Assembly (NCBI GenBank): GCA_012845835.1
Contig: JABAKD010000004.1
Coordinates: 8,530,732 to 8,594,731, forward strand
Direction: 5' to 3'
Length of the DNA stretch: 64,000 nucleotides
From: Undaria pinnatifida
Lineage: Eukaryota; Sar; Phaeophyceae; Laminariales; Alariaceae
Part shown: in pieces, positions 54,201-64,000 of the stretch
Layout of the letters: every line of letters starts with the position of its first letter
Numbering within the stretch: position 1 is the stretch's first letter
The notes under the pieces: model-generated
Databases searched by the model: none
Told to the model about the DNA's origin: nothing
What the model saw: the letters and a program-made list of their open reading frames with translations, nothing else
Translations under genes and position numbers: made by a program

Positions 54201-54510
54201 GAATGCGTAGATCGTCATGGCGTGATCCATGGCACCTCTCTGCTCATGGGACGTCCCATGGGATTTGGGAGCCCCATGGCACGCACCATGGCACGGCCCA
54301 TGGGATCCCATGCCATCGTTACCTTCCCATCGCGCGTGCCGTGGTTACTGCCGTGGGACATCCTACAGGAATCCAGTGTAGATCGCGGTATGATCAACTT
54401 TACTTGGTTTTCCTATGGCACGGCCCATACGCCGTGCCGTGGGATGTCCCATAGGCATGCCGGACCATGGCACATCTCGTGGTACACACAGCAGCCAATA
54501 GCGTGACTAA
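51290..54510. repeat. 3.2-kb array of CCCATGGG-type palindromic units
   Basis: Built almost entirely of variants of GTCCCATGGGAC, CCCATAGG and GCCATGGGCT at 10-25 bp spacing. A higher-order module starts (A/T)GGCACGGCCCATAGGCCGT and reaches CATGTCATNCCATGGCACAT; it is found near 51285, 51660, 51900, 53120 and 54415. Open frames occur on both strands throughout (for example 51910-52398 plus and 51950-52360 minus). The unit lacks stops and reads His-Gly-Thr/Ser-rich in either direction; I do not call these genes. Confidence 0.85.
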
Positions 54511-54876
54511 TTTGGTTGTCGTTTGCCACCTACCGGGGCACTGCGTGATCTCACCCAAACTTGATTACGTGCTGGTATATTTTACGCGTAGTTCGGCGTG
54601 CACGTGGGTGAACTAATTGAACGGCCGGCGGCAGTGGCAACCCGCTCGCAGTCGCGCAGTCGTGGCCCTGTTGTCTGTTCCACGCTTGGGGCTGTGTACG
54701 CTTGTTCGATCAGATACAGTGCGCGGCTAACGTCTCTCTCTTCCACCCTCCGCTCTTCGTGATCACTCCTGCTCCCGTACGCCCCAACTTCTTGCTCACA
54801 AGAGCCTCCTACTCGAAGGAGTGCATATGAACATGGTCGGACACCTCGCCGCTCGCAGGTGCCTCAGGTGCCTCAG
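54511..54876. other. No feature recognised
   Basis: Mixed-composition sequence after the palindromic array. No ORF, repeat or RNA gene could be supported. Confidence 0.4.
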
Positions 54877-55160
54877 CTATGTCATGTGATTTTCCACATC
54901 AACTAGTGCTGGCAGGCGCCGCTGGTCCTCAAGATCTCGCGTATAATGGGCACAATGAGTGACTCCGCGTATACGTATTTGCTGAAGGTTCGCCCTTTCC
55001 CCTAAAAATGCATCCTGGCGTTTCGGGGAGCTATCTCGGTAGACCGGTATTCTGCCGATGTACCGTATTGGATGGGCGAAAAATATGTAGACGCTGACCC
55101 CGCTAGGAATGACAAAAGTCGTGTCGCGCAACGGGTGGCCAGCCGGACCCATCTAGTCTC
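54877..55160 (-). pseudogene. Possible cytochrome P450 C-terminal relic
   Basis: A minus frame reads PLRDTTFVIPSGVSVYIF, then RIPVYRDSSPKRQDAFLG, then GVTHCAHYTRDLE. The order resembles the P450 segment (RD)T-(F)-(V)P-G--V-Y, R-P--(Y/W)G-D---F-PERFL and the heme Cys region. The neighbouring frame on the same strand (55155-55002) contains YFSPIQYG, suggesting a frameshift inside the segment. The diagnostic FxxGxRxC is not intact. Treat as a weak hypothesis; it could be chance. Upstream (55160-55364) is open but unrecognised. Confidence 0.2.
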
Positions 55161-55522
55161 AAACGTCCGCTTGTTTAGACAGCGAACCCGCCGAACACCT
55201 GCTCCCCAATAACCACTGCGTCCCACGCTGAAGCATGGCACCATCCTTGACATATACCGGCGCGGTACAACAAATATTTTGATAACTCCACAATGATTAT
55301 AATGCATAGCGCATGGCATGGGTTGATCCGTTACGAAACGTTGGTTCTCGGTAGAGTATTTCATAGTAGCTGGGGGCTGTTGCCTAAATTCGACGCTGCT
55401 ACGGCCGCTTTTTACCTATCGATGGTGCTTTGCTGTGCTACCGCGAATACCTGTTTGCTGATGTCCTGCCTCTCACCGGTAATGTTCTCGCGTCCAAATA
55501 GTGATGCGTTAAGAGCCCCGTG

Positions 55523-55936
55523 CTAACAGAATATCGTTGGGGCTGTCGATAACGTGACATCGGCACCTGACCGGTGACCTTTTTTACCGGCAGTACCTCG
55601 TGAATCATAGCATATAATCCGCGAATCCCTGGAATATACCTGCGTCACCCATGGGTTCTGTTCGTAAACCCGCCACGCATTATAGGTGCCGTTATTGCTT
55701 CGCGGTGCTCCTGCGGCTGCTACATGTGCCCCTTGCTGCTGCGCGCTGCCTTCTTGAGCTCGCCGCAGCCCCCGCAGCGCTCTATCGCTGCGGCTGCTGC
55801 TGCTGCCGCCGGCTGTTTCTGGAGCTGCGGGAATGATCGCTACCGGTGCTACTGTAGGAATACGTGGTGCAAGCACAGCTGTGTCAGCCCTAGCTTCTTC
55901 CGACGTGTTCGGCGTTGGTTCTCCCGCGCATGCCAT
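55523..55936 (-). CDS. Ala/Ser-rich hypothetical protein
   Basis: 137 codons. The N-terminal half is Ala/Pro-rich with TSEEARADTAVLAPR, then a Ser run (GGSSSSRSDRALRGL), Gln/Gly/Ala stretches, and a more complex C-terminus ending with VYSRDSRIICYDSRG. The first block recurs in 56285-56340 on minus (NATEEARVDTTAEV), so the 5' part belongs to a small repeat family. No function can be named. CTG-rich DNA (55780-55815) underlies part of the Ala tract. It may be a chance frame. Confidence 0.25.
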   Translation of the reverse strand: MACAGEPTPNTSEEARADTAVLAPRIPTVAPVAIIPAAPETAGGSSSSRSDRALRGLRRAQEGSAQQQGAHVAAAGAPRSNNGTYNAWRVYEQNPWVTQVYSRDSRIICYDSRGTAGKKGHRSGADVTLSTAPTIFC

Positions 55937-56750
55937 GGGACATATAGTCCGTGCAGGACACTTTGTCTAGTGTAATCTCGAACTGAAAATATAACGATCT
56001 TGGTCGTGGTCACCCCTGCTGCCCTAAGGGAATCGCATACCGTTGACATAAAAAAAAAAAACAGACAAAACACGAACACAAACAAACATATTCCTATCCT
56101 AAAATCAAGTAATACATGGGCGGTCATCAAACAGACCCCAATCAAAAAATTAAACAACAAACTACCAAAATGGACAGAAACATGCGCAGTTTAGTTTTGC
56201 AAAAATTCAAAAATGAATAAAAACGTATAGAATATAAAATGTCTGGCCTGGGACAAGACAAAAGGAATCGTTTCCTGCTCTTTCTATCGTGAAGTAGAAC
56301 CTCCGCAGTTGTGTCAACTCTAGCTTCTTCCGTTGCGTTCATCGTTAGTGCTGTCGCGCGTGCGACGGGACATAGCGGTTGGGGTTCCAGGTTCCCGTGC
56401 TTCCCTACTCTTAATACTTTGCCCTGCTCCGACGCCTTGTCTGGCCCGTGCGTCTCGTCCTTGCTTACTCCCCCGGTGCGTGGTCGAGTGTCCCACGTGT
56501 CAACGCCCTACCCCGTGTCGCGTACCACATCTGCGTTCGACTACCTCGTCCCAATTATGCCGGCACCACACACTACTATCTGTCTATTCATAGTTGTACC
56601 AGGTAATCCCTTTGGTTACTTGGTTGTGTATTACCGCACCGCTGCATCCTGTTACCGCGCATAAACCCTCGCCAGCGATCACTTATGATTTTGGTGTCTG
56701 GCTGGTTTCCTTGTAGCCGCATACTTCGTGCGTGGGGCCTCGCTGAGACC
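55937..56750. other. No gene recognised; short repeat of 55860-55940 at 56285-56370
   Basis: The stretch GTGTCA(G/A)C(C/T)CTAGCTTCTTCCG with its surroundings is duplicated between 55880 and 56305. Other open frames (56311-56664) show no motif. An A-run lies at 56050-56060. Confidence 0.4.
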
Positions 56751-56759
56751 CCTATATAC

Positions 56760-57390
56760 CTCTGCGTGTGAACCGCGGACCCGTGGGCAATCACGACCGT
56801 GTGAGGTGTCTGGCTATTTTTTCGACCCGCTTGCACCGGGTTTGATATTCTTTGACCGAGATCTGCACACCCTTGCGCGCTACCGTTCGTGGTGCCTGGC
56901 TCTCGAGCCGCATGCACTGGGTTTGATACTCGTTGGCCGAGATCCGCACACCCTTGCCTGTTAACCGCGAACCCAGAACACCGCGCGTCTGGCTATTACT
57001 CGCGGTCGCGTACACTCCCCCCTGCACTGGTACCCTGTTCCGCATGTCGGTTACCGGCGGTCACTGCCGTTGGCGTCAGGCTTTTCTCTCGAGCCGCTCG
57101 CACCGGGTTTGATACTCGTTGGCCTAGATCCGCACACCCTTCCGCGCTACCGCTTGCACCGGGTTTGGTACTGGTTAGCCGAGATTCGCACACCGTTGCG
57201 CGCTACCGTTTGTGGTGTCTGACTATTTTCTCGAGCCTCATGCACTAGGTTTTATACTCGTTGGCCGAGATCCGCACACCCTTGCCCGCTAGCCGCGAAC
57301 CCAGAACACCGCGTGTCTGGCTATTGCTTGCGGTCGCGTACACTCTACCTGCTCCCCCCTGCACTGGTACGCCTATTCTGCGTTTGAGCC
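56760..57390. repeat. Minisatellite with ~75-80-bp units and ~332-bp higher-order copy
   Basis: The unit GCACCGGGTTTGATACTCGT with GAGATCCGCACACCCTTG and CGCGCTACCG occurs at about 56835, 56920, 57105, 57160 and 57250. The longer stretch from TTGGCCGAGATCCGCACACC to CTGCACTGGTAC is present at 56932-57035 and 57264-57372. No gene is called. Confidence 0.75.
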
Positions 57391-57639
57391 CACCCTTCTT
57401 TGGTTGTGAGCGAGCTGTTATTTACCGCCTCTACCAACCGCGAGAAGGCCCGGTGCCGATGCGCACACTGCTTCTGCTGTAGCTATACTGCTGGCACCCA
57501 TTACCAACCGCTGCTGTTGTAGATACCTCTGCAGCGCACTTTGTGATCCCCCCCCCACTGTGCTGTTCCTTGTCCTGCGCGCTGTATGATACTTGAGGCT
57601 AGTACGACGGTCGTTCTCGCCTGGTACTCGGATCAACAG

Positions 57640-57820
57640 ACTACACAATGTGTGTTACTACGCATCTTAGTGAGATGTCATATCGTGGCGCGCAGGGAAG
57701 CAAAATAGCATCATCATGGTTGCGTTCACGCGCACTACATGTGTGTTGCTGCGCCTCTTAGTGAAGCGTGAGCCAGACGAGGCGAGCAGGGTACAAATAT
57801 AGCATCATCATGGTCTGGTT
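57640..57820. repeat. Two ~90-bp direct repeats
   Basis: ACTACA(CA)(A)TGTGTGTTRCT, CTTAGTGA and ATAGCATCATCATGGT occur in order at 57641-57724 and 57733-57818. The remainder of 57391-58060 shows no recognised feature. Confidence 0.7.
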
Positions 57821-58059
57821 AGCGTACCGTAGTTAGCATACACATTTCGACCGTCTTTTCCTCGGGATCAGGTTGGTTTCCTACATGGTATTCGGATGAC
57901 GTATTCATAGGCATATACTATTAATAGGATCATATACCAGTTATATATTTTGAGCTGTGCCGGTTGGTAGTGGGAGGCGTGTCCGCGTACATTCCAACGC
58001 CTATGGTGTTGGTTAGTAAAACACATTCGTAGTACAGTGGCGAGTCAAGCTGGGGTATC

Positions 58060-58330
58060 TAATACCTGGTGGACATCAGGGACACGTTGGTGAACAGGTG
58101 AGTGGAACGATCAGTTGAATGCGAGGTGACACGCCCCCCCCGCACCCAGTCAGCAAATACCGTATAGACTACTGCTGTAGTCAGTGTATTTATAGTCAGG
58201 CATCCCCCGGTTACCCGGGTAAGTATGCGATACGGTCGGACATATACTCCTCGCGATCGGAGATCACACGCAGCTTGCAAATATGATTTTCGGATCCCAC
58301 AGCTGTGGTGCATTTTATTTTTGTCCTGCT
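58060..58330 (+). repeat. Dispersed arm copy, AT-rich end at 58330
   Basis: Contains ACACGCAGCTTGCAAATATGA, then GATCCCACAGCTGTGGTGCATTTTATTTTT: the arm end in plus orientation. The inner part (58060-58250) is divergent. The next copy (58607-58720) points the opposite way. Confidence 0.65.
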
Positions 58331-58606
58331 GCATACTTGGTGCGAATCTTCGAGACGCCTTGGTTGTGCTCCATGTAGATGGGTGGAAATATCAGTTTTA
58401 GCGCGAACAACGCACACACACGTGGAACACGTGCCAAGTACGCGCAGGCGTACATTCTTGTGGCCGTATTGAAGCCGATTGTCTTACGACGGGGTAATCT
58501 ACTTTCATACAGCCCGCCGCCGCGCCTTCACCGACGTAATACGCTCATTATTTCAGTGACACACGATTTAATGTCCCCGTGCGGAAATGTGAAAATATTT
58601 AGTCTA

Positions 58607-58720
58607 TATTATAAAAATTGAAATACACTTCAGCTGTGAGATCGAATGTTTTGTCAAAACTCATCTTTGCAAGCTGTGCGTGATACTCCGATCGCGTGTA
58701 TCAATTTTGAATTATCTCGT
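58607..58720 (-). repeat. Dispersed arm copy (inverted partner of 59750-59965)
   Basis: The AT-rich end TATTATAAAAATTGAAATAC is followed by ACTTCAGCTGTGAGATCGAA, TTTGCAAGCTGTGCGTGATA and CTCCGATCGCG, then it stops. With 59750-59965 it brackets a 1.36-kb segment with an ORF. Confidence 0.75.
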
Positions 58721-59304
58721 TTTCTACATGCACCAACCCGGGTGCACAGGGGACTGCAGGTGCTGCAGTCTAAAGTATCCCCTGTTCACGGGGTTTCCGG
58801 GGCAATGGCCCTATTATTCGACCCAATACACGGCTGAGAGGCTCAAAACGACGCTACCCGTTATTGGAAAAGGACGATAAGGCGCATAAGGCGGGCTGTA
58901 AAGGCCAGGATACCGCCCTATGGTCCTGAAATAAGGTCAAATGCTATTGTTGTGCTGCTGTTGCTGCTATCGCTGCCTCTGCTGCTGCCTCTGCTGGCGC
59001 AGATCGCCGCTCCACATATGTATCTGAGCTCCCCGTCGCCGTAGGAATGTACGCGGGTTAGCTTACTCGCGCTCGGACATTTATCGTTGTTACAGGGGGT
59101 TTCGCTGCGGCGGGCTGCTGTCCGCCTTGGCTCCGCGCATGCCCGTAACTTTCGAGGATGCACGATAGGTATTAATGAGTACAGCATTCTACTGTAGGTA
59201 AATCAAGTGTGTACATGCGACAGTAGTACTGCGACATCCCTATTATCTAGCAAAGAAAGTTCGTCTGTCTGTCTCTCTGTGTGTGCGTCTGTCTATCTGC
59301 CATC

Positions 59305-59739
59305 ATGGGTCATGCCACTCAGAACGTTGCATCCTCGTCCTGCGATAAGGGTACGGAGGGTGGGCGACACAGCCAGCAGACTATTATGTATCGTGCCGCG
59401 CCGAGCCGTGGCCGTGGCGTGCTGATCATCCCAGACAATCCCGAGGCAGTCCTCACAGCGATCATGCCAGCCCTGATGCTGAAGTGCAATTTTGAAAATC
59501 GATTCCGGCCGCTGATTGACCTATCGAATCCCTACCAGACCCCGCTGGGTCTTTCTAGAGGTTTCATGCTGAACAGGAATATTCCAGCCACAAAGCGATC
59601 GAGGTTCCGCCGCGCTGGGGAATATAAAAGTAAAGGGTCCCATCCACAACTGTTCAGGAATCCAATCGTTATGATTGTCCACACACCGTTCGACCGAAGA
59701 GAAATTGTAGCATGCAAGGTTGAGTACTCGTATCTATGA
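59305..59739 (+). CDS. Hypothetical protein next to dispersed arm
   Basis: 144 codons from ATG 59305 (another in-frame ATG lies at 59281 within a CT-rich stretch). The sequence has balanced composition. It opens with polar MGHATQNVASSSCDKG, has a hydrophobic segment GVLIIPDNPEAVLTAIMPA, then a basic stretch PATKRSRFRRAGEYKSKG and the end VMIVHTPFDRREIVAC. I recognise no domain. The stop lies 10 bp before an arm copy (59750-59965) in the orientation that would make the arm its 3' UTR. The ORF could therefore belong to the element that spreads this arm, or be a gene flanked by it. It is the best-looking single unknown ORF in the right half of the window. Confidence 0.4.
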   Translation: MGHATQNVASSSCDKGTEGGRHSQQTIMYRAAPSRGRGVLIIPDNPEAVLTAIMPALMLKCNFENRFRPLIDLSNPYQTPLGLSRGFMLNRNIPATKRSRFRRAGEYKSKGSHPQLFRNPIVMIVHTPFDRREIVACKVEYSYL

Positions 59740-59749
59740 TATATTGCGG

Positions 59750-59965
59750 GTTGTTACACAATTTCCGTGCGCAGAACAAGGTTGAACGTCTTAGTCCTGT
59801 TGACCGTTGCATTAGCAGGGGAGTCACCTACCTGTATCCTTCACGAGGGCACACACCCCGTAACACGCGCGATCGAAGTATCACACGCAGCTTGCGAAGC
59901 TGAGTTTTGATCAAAGGATGATTTTTGGTCGATCTCACATCTGAAGTGCATTTTTCATTGTTAAA
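59750..59965 (+). repeat. Dispersed arm copy downstream of the 59.3-kb ORF
   Basis: Contains the arm series in plus orientation: TTTCCGTGCGCAGAACAAGG, GTCACCTACCTGTATCCTTC, GAGGGCACACACCCCGTAAC, GCGATCGAAGTATCACACGC and GATCTCACATCTGAAGTGCA. It ends AT-rich (TTTTTCATTGTTAAAATG). By eye it is about 75-80 percent similar to the 30480-30770 copy. Confidence 0.75.
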
Positions 59966-60259
59966 ATGTAGGTGTACCAACACTATGCTTCAGTCATCGC
60001 GACAAGCGGTATCTTCGCTTGTTCCTCGCGGGCCGTCACTGCTTTACCTGCCAGTGCTGTTCAAATCTGGCAGCTGAGTGACACCAGATATCCTACGTAT
60101 ACTGTTGTAGGCACGCATCGTTGGGGTCGGTTGGTATGTACGCGTGGTGCTGCGCTGCGAAATTGGGTCCATTAGCTCTAGCTCCCCGCCCGAAAGATAC
60201 ACACCTCGGACGTGCGCATTAATACACTGCAATTTTCGTTTCTAAGAATCGGGCTATGA

Positions 60260-60472
60260 ATGAAAGTTGCCCTAATCTCGTTTCTTGGGTGGAAACGATG
60301 CCGTGAGCCCAAGCAAACCGTTGAGAAAATAACGGTGCGCAGACGCAAGCAAGGCGACTCCAGAATTTTCCCTACTGACATACCACTATTATGTACTTTT
60401 TTTATGTATGACGTGACATGGAGAAAAAACAGCGGAATTAGCATTGATGGGATTCCGCACGATTCGCGATAA
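60260..60472 (+). CDS. Small hypothetical ORF
   Basis: 70 codons: MKVALISFLGWKRCREPKQ, basic VEKITVRRRKQGDSR, then a hydrophobic stretch IPLLCTFFMYDVTW and a C-terminal GISIDGIPHDSR. The N-terminus could act as a short hydrophobic anchor. No family is recognised and there is no neighbouring gene. The surroundings (59966-60259 and 60473-61077) hold nothing I can identify. Confidence 0.2.
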   Translation: MKVALISFLGWKRCREPKQTVEKITVRRRKQGDSRIFPTDIPLLCTFFMYDVTWRKNSGISIDGIPHDSR

Positions 60473-61077
60473 TAGTGTCCGCAATTTATTTGTGCAGCTG
60501 TGATCCTAAATAGGTTGCGGTGAACCAACGTGCGACATGTATACAAGTGTACGTGTATAATAGCCGTACCGCAGTGGCGTTGCTCCGATGATTAATGTAG
60601 GCTACCATACTGCATGCAGCCATATGAGTAGATATGCCGGGTGGCTGCAATGTTTGCAGCAAGCGGGAACTTTTCCGTATCCGGCTCATTCCTGACAGTG
60701 CATAACGAGGAATTGGGAAGCTCACCCTTACTTACTACGCGGAAGTATCCACGTCCCCGTAACACTCTTCCTGATATTATACGATGATACATGGACAGTT
60801 AAGTTGCGCGCTGTGCTCGTGAAGCCCCAAAATAATTAACCGAGACAATGGTTGCTCTTAATATGAGCATTGCGTTACAGCATTACAGCAGTAGTATACG
60901 TACAGCGTACTACGCAAAATGTACGCCGGCCTGACCAAGTAGTGGTCTTCAAGCGCCAGAATTTCAGAACTTGGAGCTTGGGCCGCAGTACATATGCAAG
61001 ACCTCAGTATGTTGTGCGTGGTCCCGCATACCGTGTGCGGTGAAATCGTGGGGGCTCCCCTTGGCTCTGGTTGACTA

Positions 61078-61190
61078 ACGCCACTGCTCCCTATAGTGCC
61101 GGTGAAATATATGGAACTGAATGGGGCTCTTGTTACATTTTCCCAAAGCGTCGGTGCCCTAAATAGTGCCGGTTCATTGGGCTGGCACAA
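61078..61190. repeat. Fragment of GTGCCGG element family
   Basis: CTCCCTATAGTGCCGGTGAA and CCCTAAATAGTGCCGGTTCA resemble the terminal zones of the Tc1-like element at 48027-49041. A weaker trace (GTTAGTGCCGCAT, TTTAGTGCGGTGCC) is at 62028-62060. Confidence 0.5.
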
Positions 61191-61408
61191 AGGCAAGTAC
61201 GCGGTAGGGGACTTGGTGACTGAAACAGTGTACTTCTGTCTTGCACACCGGTATGATTTTCATGTAGGATGTTGCTGTTGTCGTCGTTGTTGTTCTCGCA
61301 TTAACTCGCATAGTCAAGTCCGTAGTCACGGGACAGGCTCCAGTCACTCTGGAATGGCTATAATCCGTATACAACGGCAGCTTGCGCTGCCGGGGTTGTA
61401 ACAAAGAC

Positions 61409-61572
61409 CACTGATAGGGACAGCTTACGCTATACCTACAATGGGACCCGAAGGGTGCGCCAGCTAGCGTTGGGCTGCGAAAGCAACTGAGTTAAATCGA
61501 CACACGACGCGTATGAAAATACGTGGAAGTGTGGTGAGCTAAAGCTTGATTTTTCCCCATCCGCCGGAGGAA
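61409..61572 (+). mobile_element. SINE-like element, copy 4
   Basis: Nearly identical to copies 1 and 3 up to CATCCGCCGGAGGA. The A-tail is missing; GGAAGAATCCCC follows instead. Contains the CCAGC-TAGC-GTTGG and CGTAT-GAAA-ATACG hairpins unchanged. Confidence 0.8.
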
Positions 61573-62449
61573 GGAAGAATCCCCAGGGGAAACACACGCA
61601 ACCGAAAGTGGTACATGCATATCTCATAGTTGAAGCAATTAATGCATCCGCCAACACATGCACATACAGGATGTATGTATAACGCAGCTTTAAAACTGAA
61701 CATCGACGGCACTCGCGTGATTGAAATAGTTTTACCATTTCAACAATAGTCAAGCAAAGCTGAAAGTCAACTCGCAACACAGCAATGCCTCGTCAGGCAT
61801 TGAGCGTTGCGATGTAGCTCGTACCGGGGTGCTGCTGCCGGTGCTTCTCACAGCTTAGCTTGCACCATGAGAGCCTGCTTACCCCATACTACCAGATACC
61901 TGGTAACTGTATCAGAGTGCATGTATACCTACAGTAGTATGAAATGCACTGTGTGAATGCCAGCACACATCGTATGCCTGATATGCGCTAAGCATCCGTA
62001 TACCGTTGTATACCGTTGTTGTCCTGCGTTAGTGCCGCATCTTTTAGTGCGGTGCCCCTGTTTATTGCGGTGAAAATCGCTTGTCACGACCTGCTCGTTT
62101 TATAATGTATAGAGTACCACTATTGCTGTGCTGCACCATCTTGGGATAACACCGGGTCCCGCTTCCATGCTGGTACCGGGCGCCGCACTACTGAGGGATA
62201 ACGAACGGCCACTGTACCATACACGGCAGCTGATCTGCTGTCGATGCTGAAGCCTGCGCTATGTGTTCTTATTGCTGCAGCTGTTGCTGCCTTGGGAGAG
62301 CATCCGCCCTTGTGCTAGCTCTGTAGGTGGTCGAGTCGCTGCAGCTGCTACATGTGGTTGTTTTCCAGCCTGCCAGTGCCACTCGTTATACGAGGCAACG
62401 CTGTTATGTATTCAAACTGCCGTAAGGTGGCGCTTCCGTCCGTGCTTTT
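61573..62449. other. No gene recognised
   Basis: No ORF with features. Weak GTGCGG motifs lie near 62030-62060 and short CTG clusters at 62273-62290 and 62338-62350. Confidence 0.4.
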
Positions 62450-62881
62450 TTGTGTATATCTCCGTATCACGGATACCGGGTACGATGTCCCGTCTATAAA
62501 TCAGGGTTCACACACCTGATACAAACCAATACACAGCGGTACCCCCCCAAACCGCATTGGGGTTCCCATTGCGTACCTCGTAGGTCGGACTGTGCTCCAG
62601 AAGAGATTCGCCATAGCTCGGTCCGTTTCTCTATCGATCATCCCCTCTGTCCAGCGCTGTCTGAGTCAAGCTACTGGCTAGTATACAGCGACGCCTTTTG
62701 TTCGAAGTGGACCAGTACGAGGTCGTGGGTGGTGGGTCGTATTAAAGTTGTGGAAAGCAAGGGTCGCCAAGCTTCGACCCGACCGAAGGCGCGGACCATG
62801 CCGTCGGCGCGGGGGCAAGGCCCGGCACGAACCGGAGGAGCTGGGACTAGCACTCGTCGATATAAGCGAGGCCTTGTGTAA
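62450..62881 (+). CDS. Hypothetical ORF with basic C-terminus
   Basis: 143 codons. The first two-thirds have mixed composition (SVRFSIDHPLCPALSESS, YWLVYSDAFCSKW). The last third is strongly basic and Gly/Ala-rich (KGRQASTRPKARTMPSARG, TSTRRYKRGLV). A second frame (62748-62969) overlaps the basic part, which is typical of GC-rich chance ORFs. No domain is recognised. It may be the tail of a decayed retroelement gag or simply non-coding. Confidence 0.2.
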   Translation: MCISPYHGYRVRCPVYKSGFTHLIQTNTQRYPPKPHWGSHCVPRRSDCAPEEIRHSSVRFSIDHPLCPALSESSYWLVYSDAFCSKWTSTRSWVVGRIKVVESKGRQASTRPKARTMPSARGQGPARTGGAGTSTRRYKRGLV

Positions 62882-62969
62882 CTCCTCTGACTTTTCCCTG
62901 TGCCTTCCCTGTGGTGGCAGGGAAGCTAGGCTTGAACGAAGTGACCGGCGAATGCGTTCATTTTTCTAG

Positions 62970-64000
62970 TGATTCACGCCAAATGCTGGAACCCATTTTG
63001 GTCCCAAATATGGATTCGTCTCATTGGGTAGCGATTTTTTGTGAGTGTAGTCTATAGACTAGAGCTTCAACGAAAACGATCAAAAGCGAGGTGGGAGCAT
63101 CTACAATGCCCCCATTTTTGCTCGCTTACGCGAGGGCATACCCCGTCGCCTATACCAAGTTTGAGGTGCCCCCCCTTGTTGTCGTCACTTTGCCCCATTT
63201 GTGTCTGATGCGGCATGGTGAGCCCCACACTGGCTCAATAGGATGGCCGGCGGGTGGCGGTTCTCGCTCGTGTTTGCTGTGACTTACCGAAAAGACGACA
63301 TCCCTTTTTTTGTAGATTCTGGGATGAAGGTGAGAACCGAGCCCTCAACCTTCAAAAATCTCAAGACCTGTCGGCGACGCCATTGTGAGGAAAGCAAACT
63401 AAAAAGTCGATCGACAGAATTTATTTCGAGCAAGCTCTTCTATGCTCGAATTCCACCACGTACTGATATTTCTCGCTCTGATGCTGCTGCTGTGCTGCTG
63501 CATCACACATGGCTTTCCAGGCTTAGTACTTGTGGCAGTCAAGGTTCAACAGCAGCCGCGCTGTGAGCTCTCTCCTCTGTAACAGCCGCACAGACGGTGC
63601 TGCTGTGTGTATGTGTATATACGCTTCTGTATGTACTGTATGTATACCAGGTAGTATGTGTACGTGGCGTGTGTGCTGTCACAGAATCAGTATGTATGCA
63701 GGAGCAGCACAGCAGCAGCACAGCAGCAGCACCAGTACAAATGCAGGAGCCGTGTTTCAAGCTGTTTCGTTTGTGCCAGTAGTCACGGTGTAGACTATAT
63801 GTGTGATTGGTGTACAGCAGGAGATCGAGCCACGAGAACATTAACACGTCCAACGCAACAATCAAACACGCATGGTCGGACCTCAGATTAAGTACACGAA
63901 GTATACAACTGTAGAAAAGCAGTACCAGGTAGCTCATTTTGTGTCATGATTCCTGACTTTTTTTGTGTTCGTTAGGATCGGCGCTCATCATGCACACCAA
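62970..64000. other. No gene recognised; CAG/CTG clusters
   Basis: Short frames (63091-63282, 63243-63566) lack motifs. CTG-rich pieces lie at 63482-63503 and (CAGCAG)-rich pieces at 63700-63735. Nothing else can be supported up to the window end. Confidence 0.4.

Overview
This window reads as repeat-saturated nuclear DNA of a eukaryote. It has no operons and no dense host genes. It holds tyrosine-recombinase (DIRS/PAT-type), Ty1/copia and Ty3/gypsy retroelement sequence, Tc1-like and MITE DNA elements, SINE-like copies with A-tails, tRNA-like sequences, (CTG)n, (TGCC)n and poly-G runs, and several satellite-like arrays. The mix would suit a repeat-rich alga, but nothing in the sequence fixes the lineage and I do not name a species.

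Layout. 1-5916: a young PAT-like retrotransposon on the minus strand (gag, RT-RNase H, tyrosine recombinase) with split direct repeats. 5950-7125: a repeat that reappears inverted at 36180-37470. 7138-9730: poly-G-rich repeats and short tandem duplications. 10010-14020: scattered repeats and a head-to-head pair of tRNA-like sequences. 14224-19452: a second PAT-like element on the plus strand whose genes are wrecked but whose terminal repeats are nearly identical. 19453-20560: tandem repeats carrying CCAAT-type motifs. 21580-22040: an inverted-repeat partner of 35330-35850, plus (CTG)n. 22600-27634: a graveyard of LTR retrotransposons (copia on minus, gypsy integrase on plus) broken by MITEs. 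28050-29612: a tandem duplication, one unit hit by a SINE-like element and the other by a MITE. 30060-32830: dispersed arms and poly-G repeats. 38150-51220: an array of divergent units of about 840 bp with many later insertions, including a Tc1-like element whose empty site is preserved in the neighbouring unit. 51290-54510: a 3.2-kb array built from CCCATGGG-type palindromes. 54880-64000: low-density sequence with a few small ORFs, a minisatellite and more dispersed repeats.

Only the genes of the 1-5916 element form a clear functional set. Gag-like protein, reverse transcriptase-RNase H and tyrosine recombinase would together copy the element through RNA and insert it by recombination rather than by DDE integrase cleavage. 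A nonsense codon inside RNase H probably disables this copy. Host-gene candidates are few and weak: small ORFs at 33396-33584, 55523-55936, 59305-59739, 60260-60472 and 62450-62881, and a possible P450 relic at 54877-55160.

The observations I would follow first are the SINE-like family with conserved hairpins (four copies), the CCATGG-palindrome array, the split direct repeats of both PAT-like elements, and two natural empty sites (9516-9557 and 48027-49041) that show exact insertion events. All homology calls are by eye; no database search was run.
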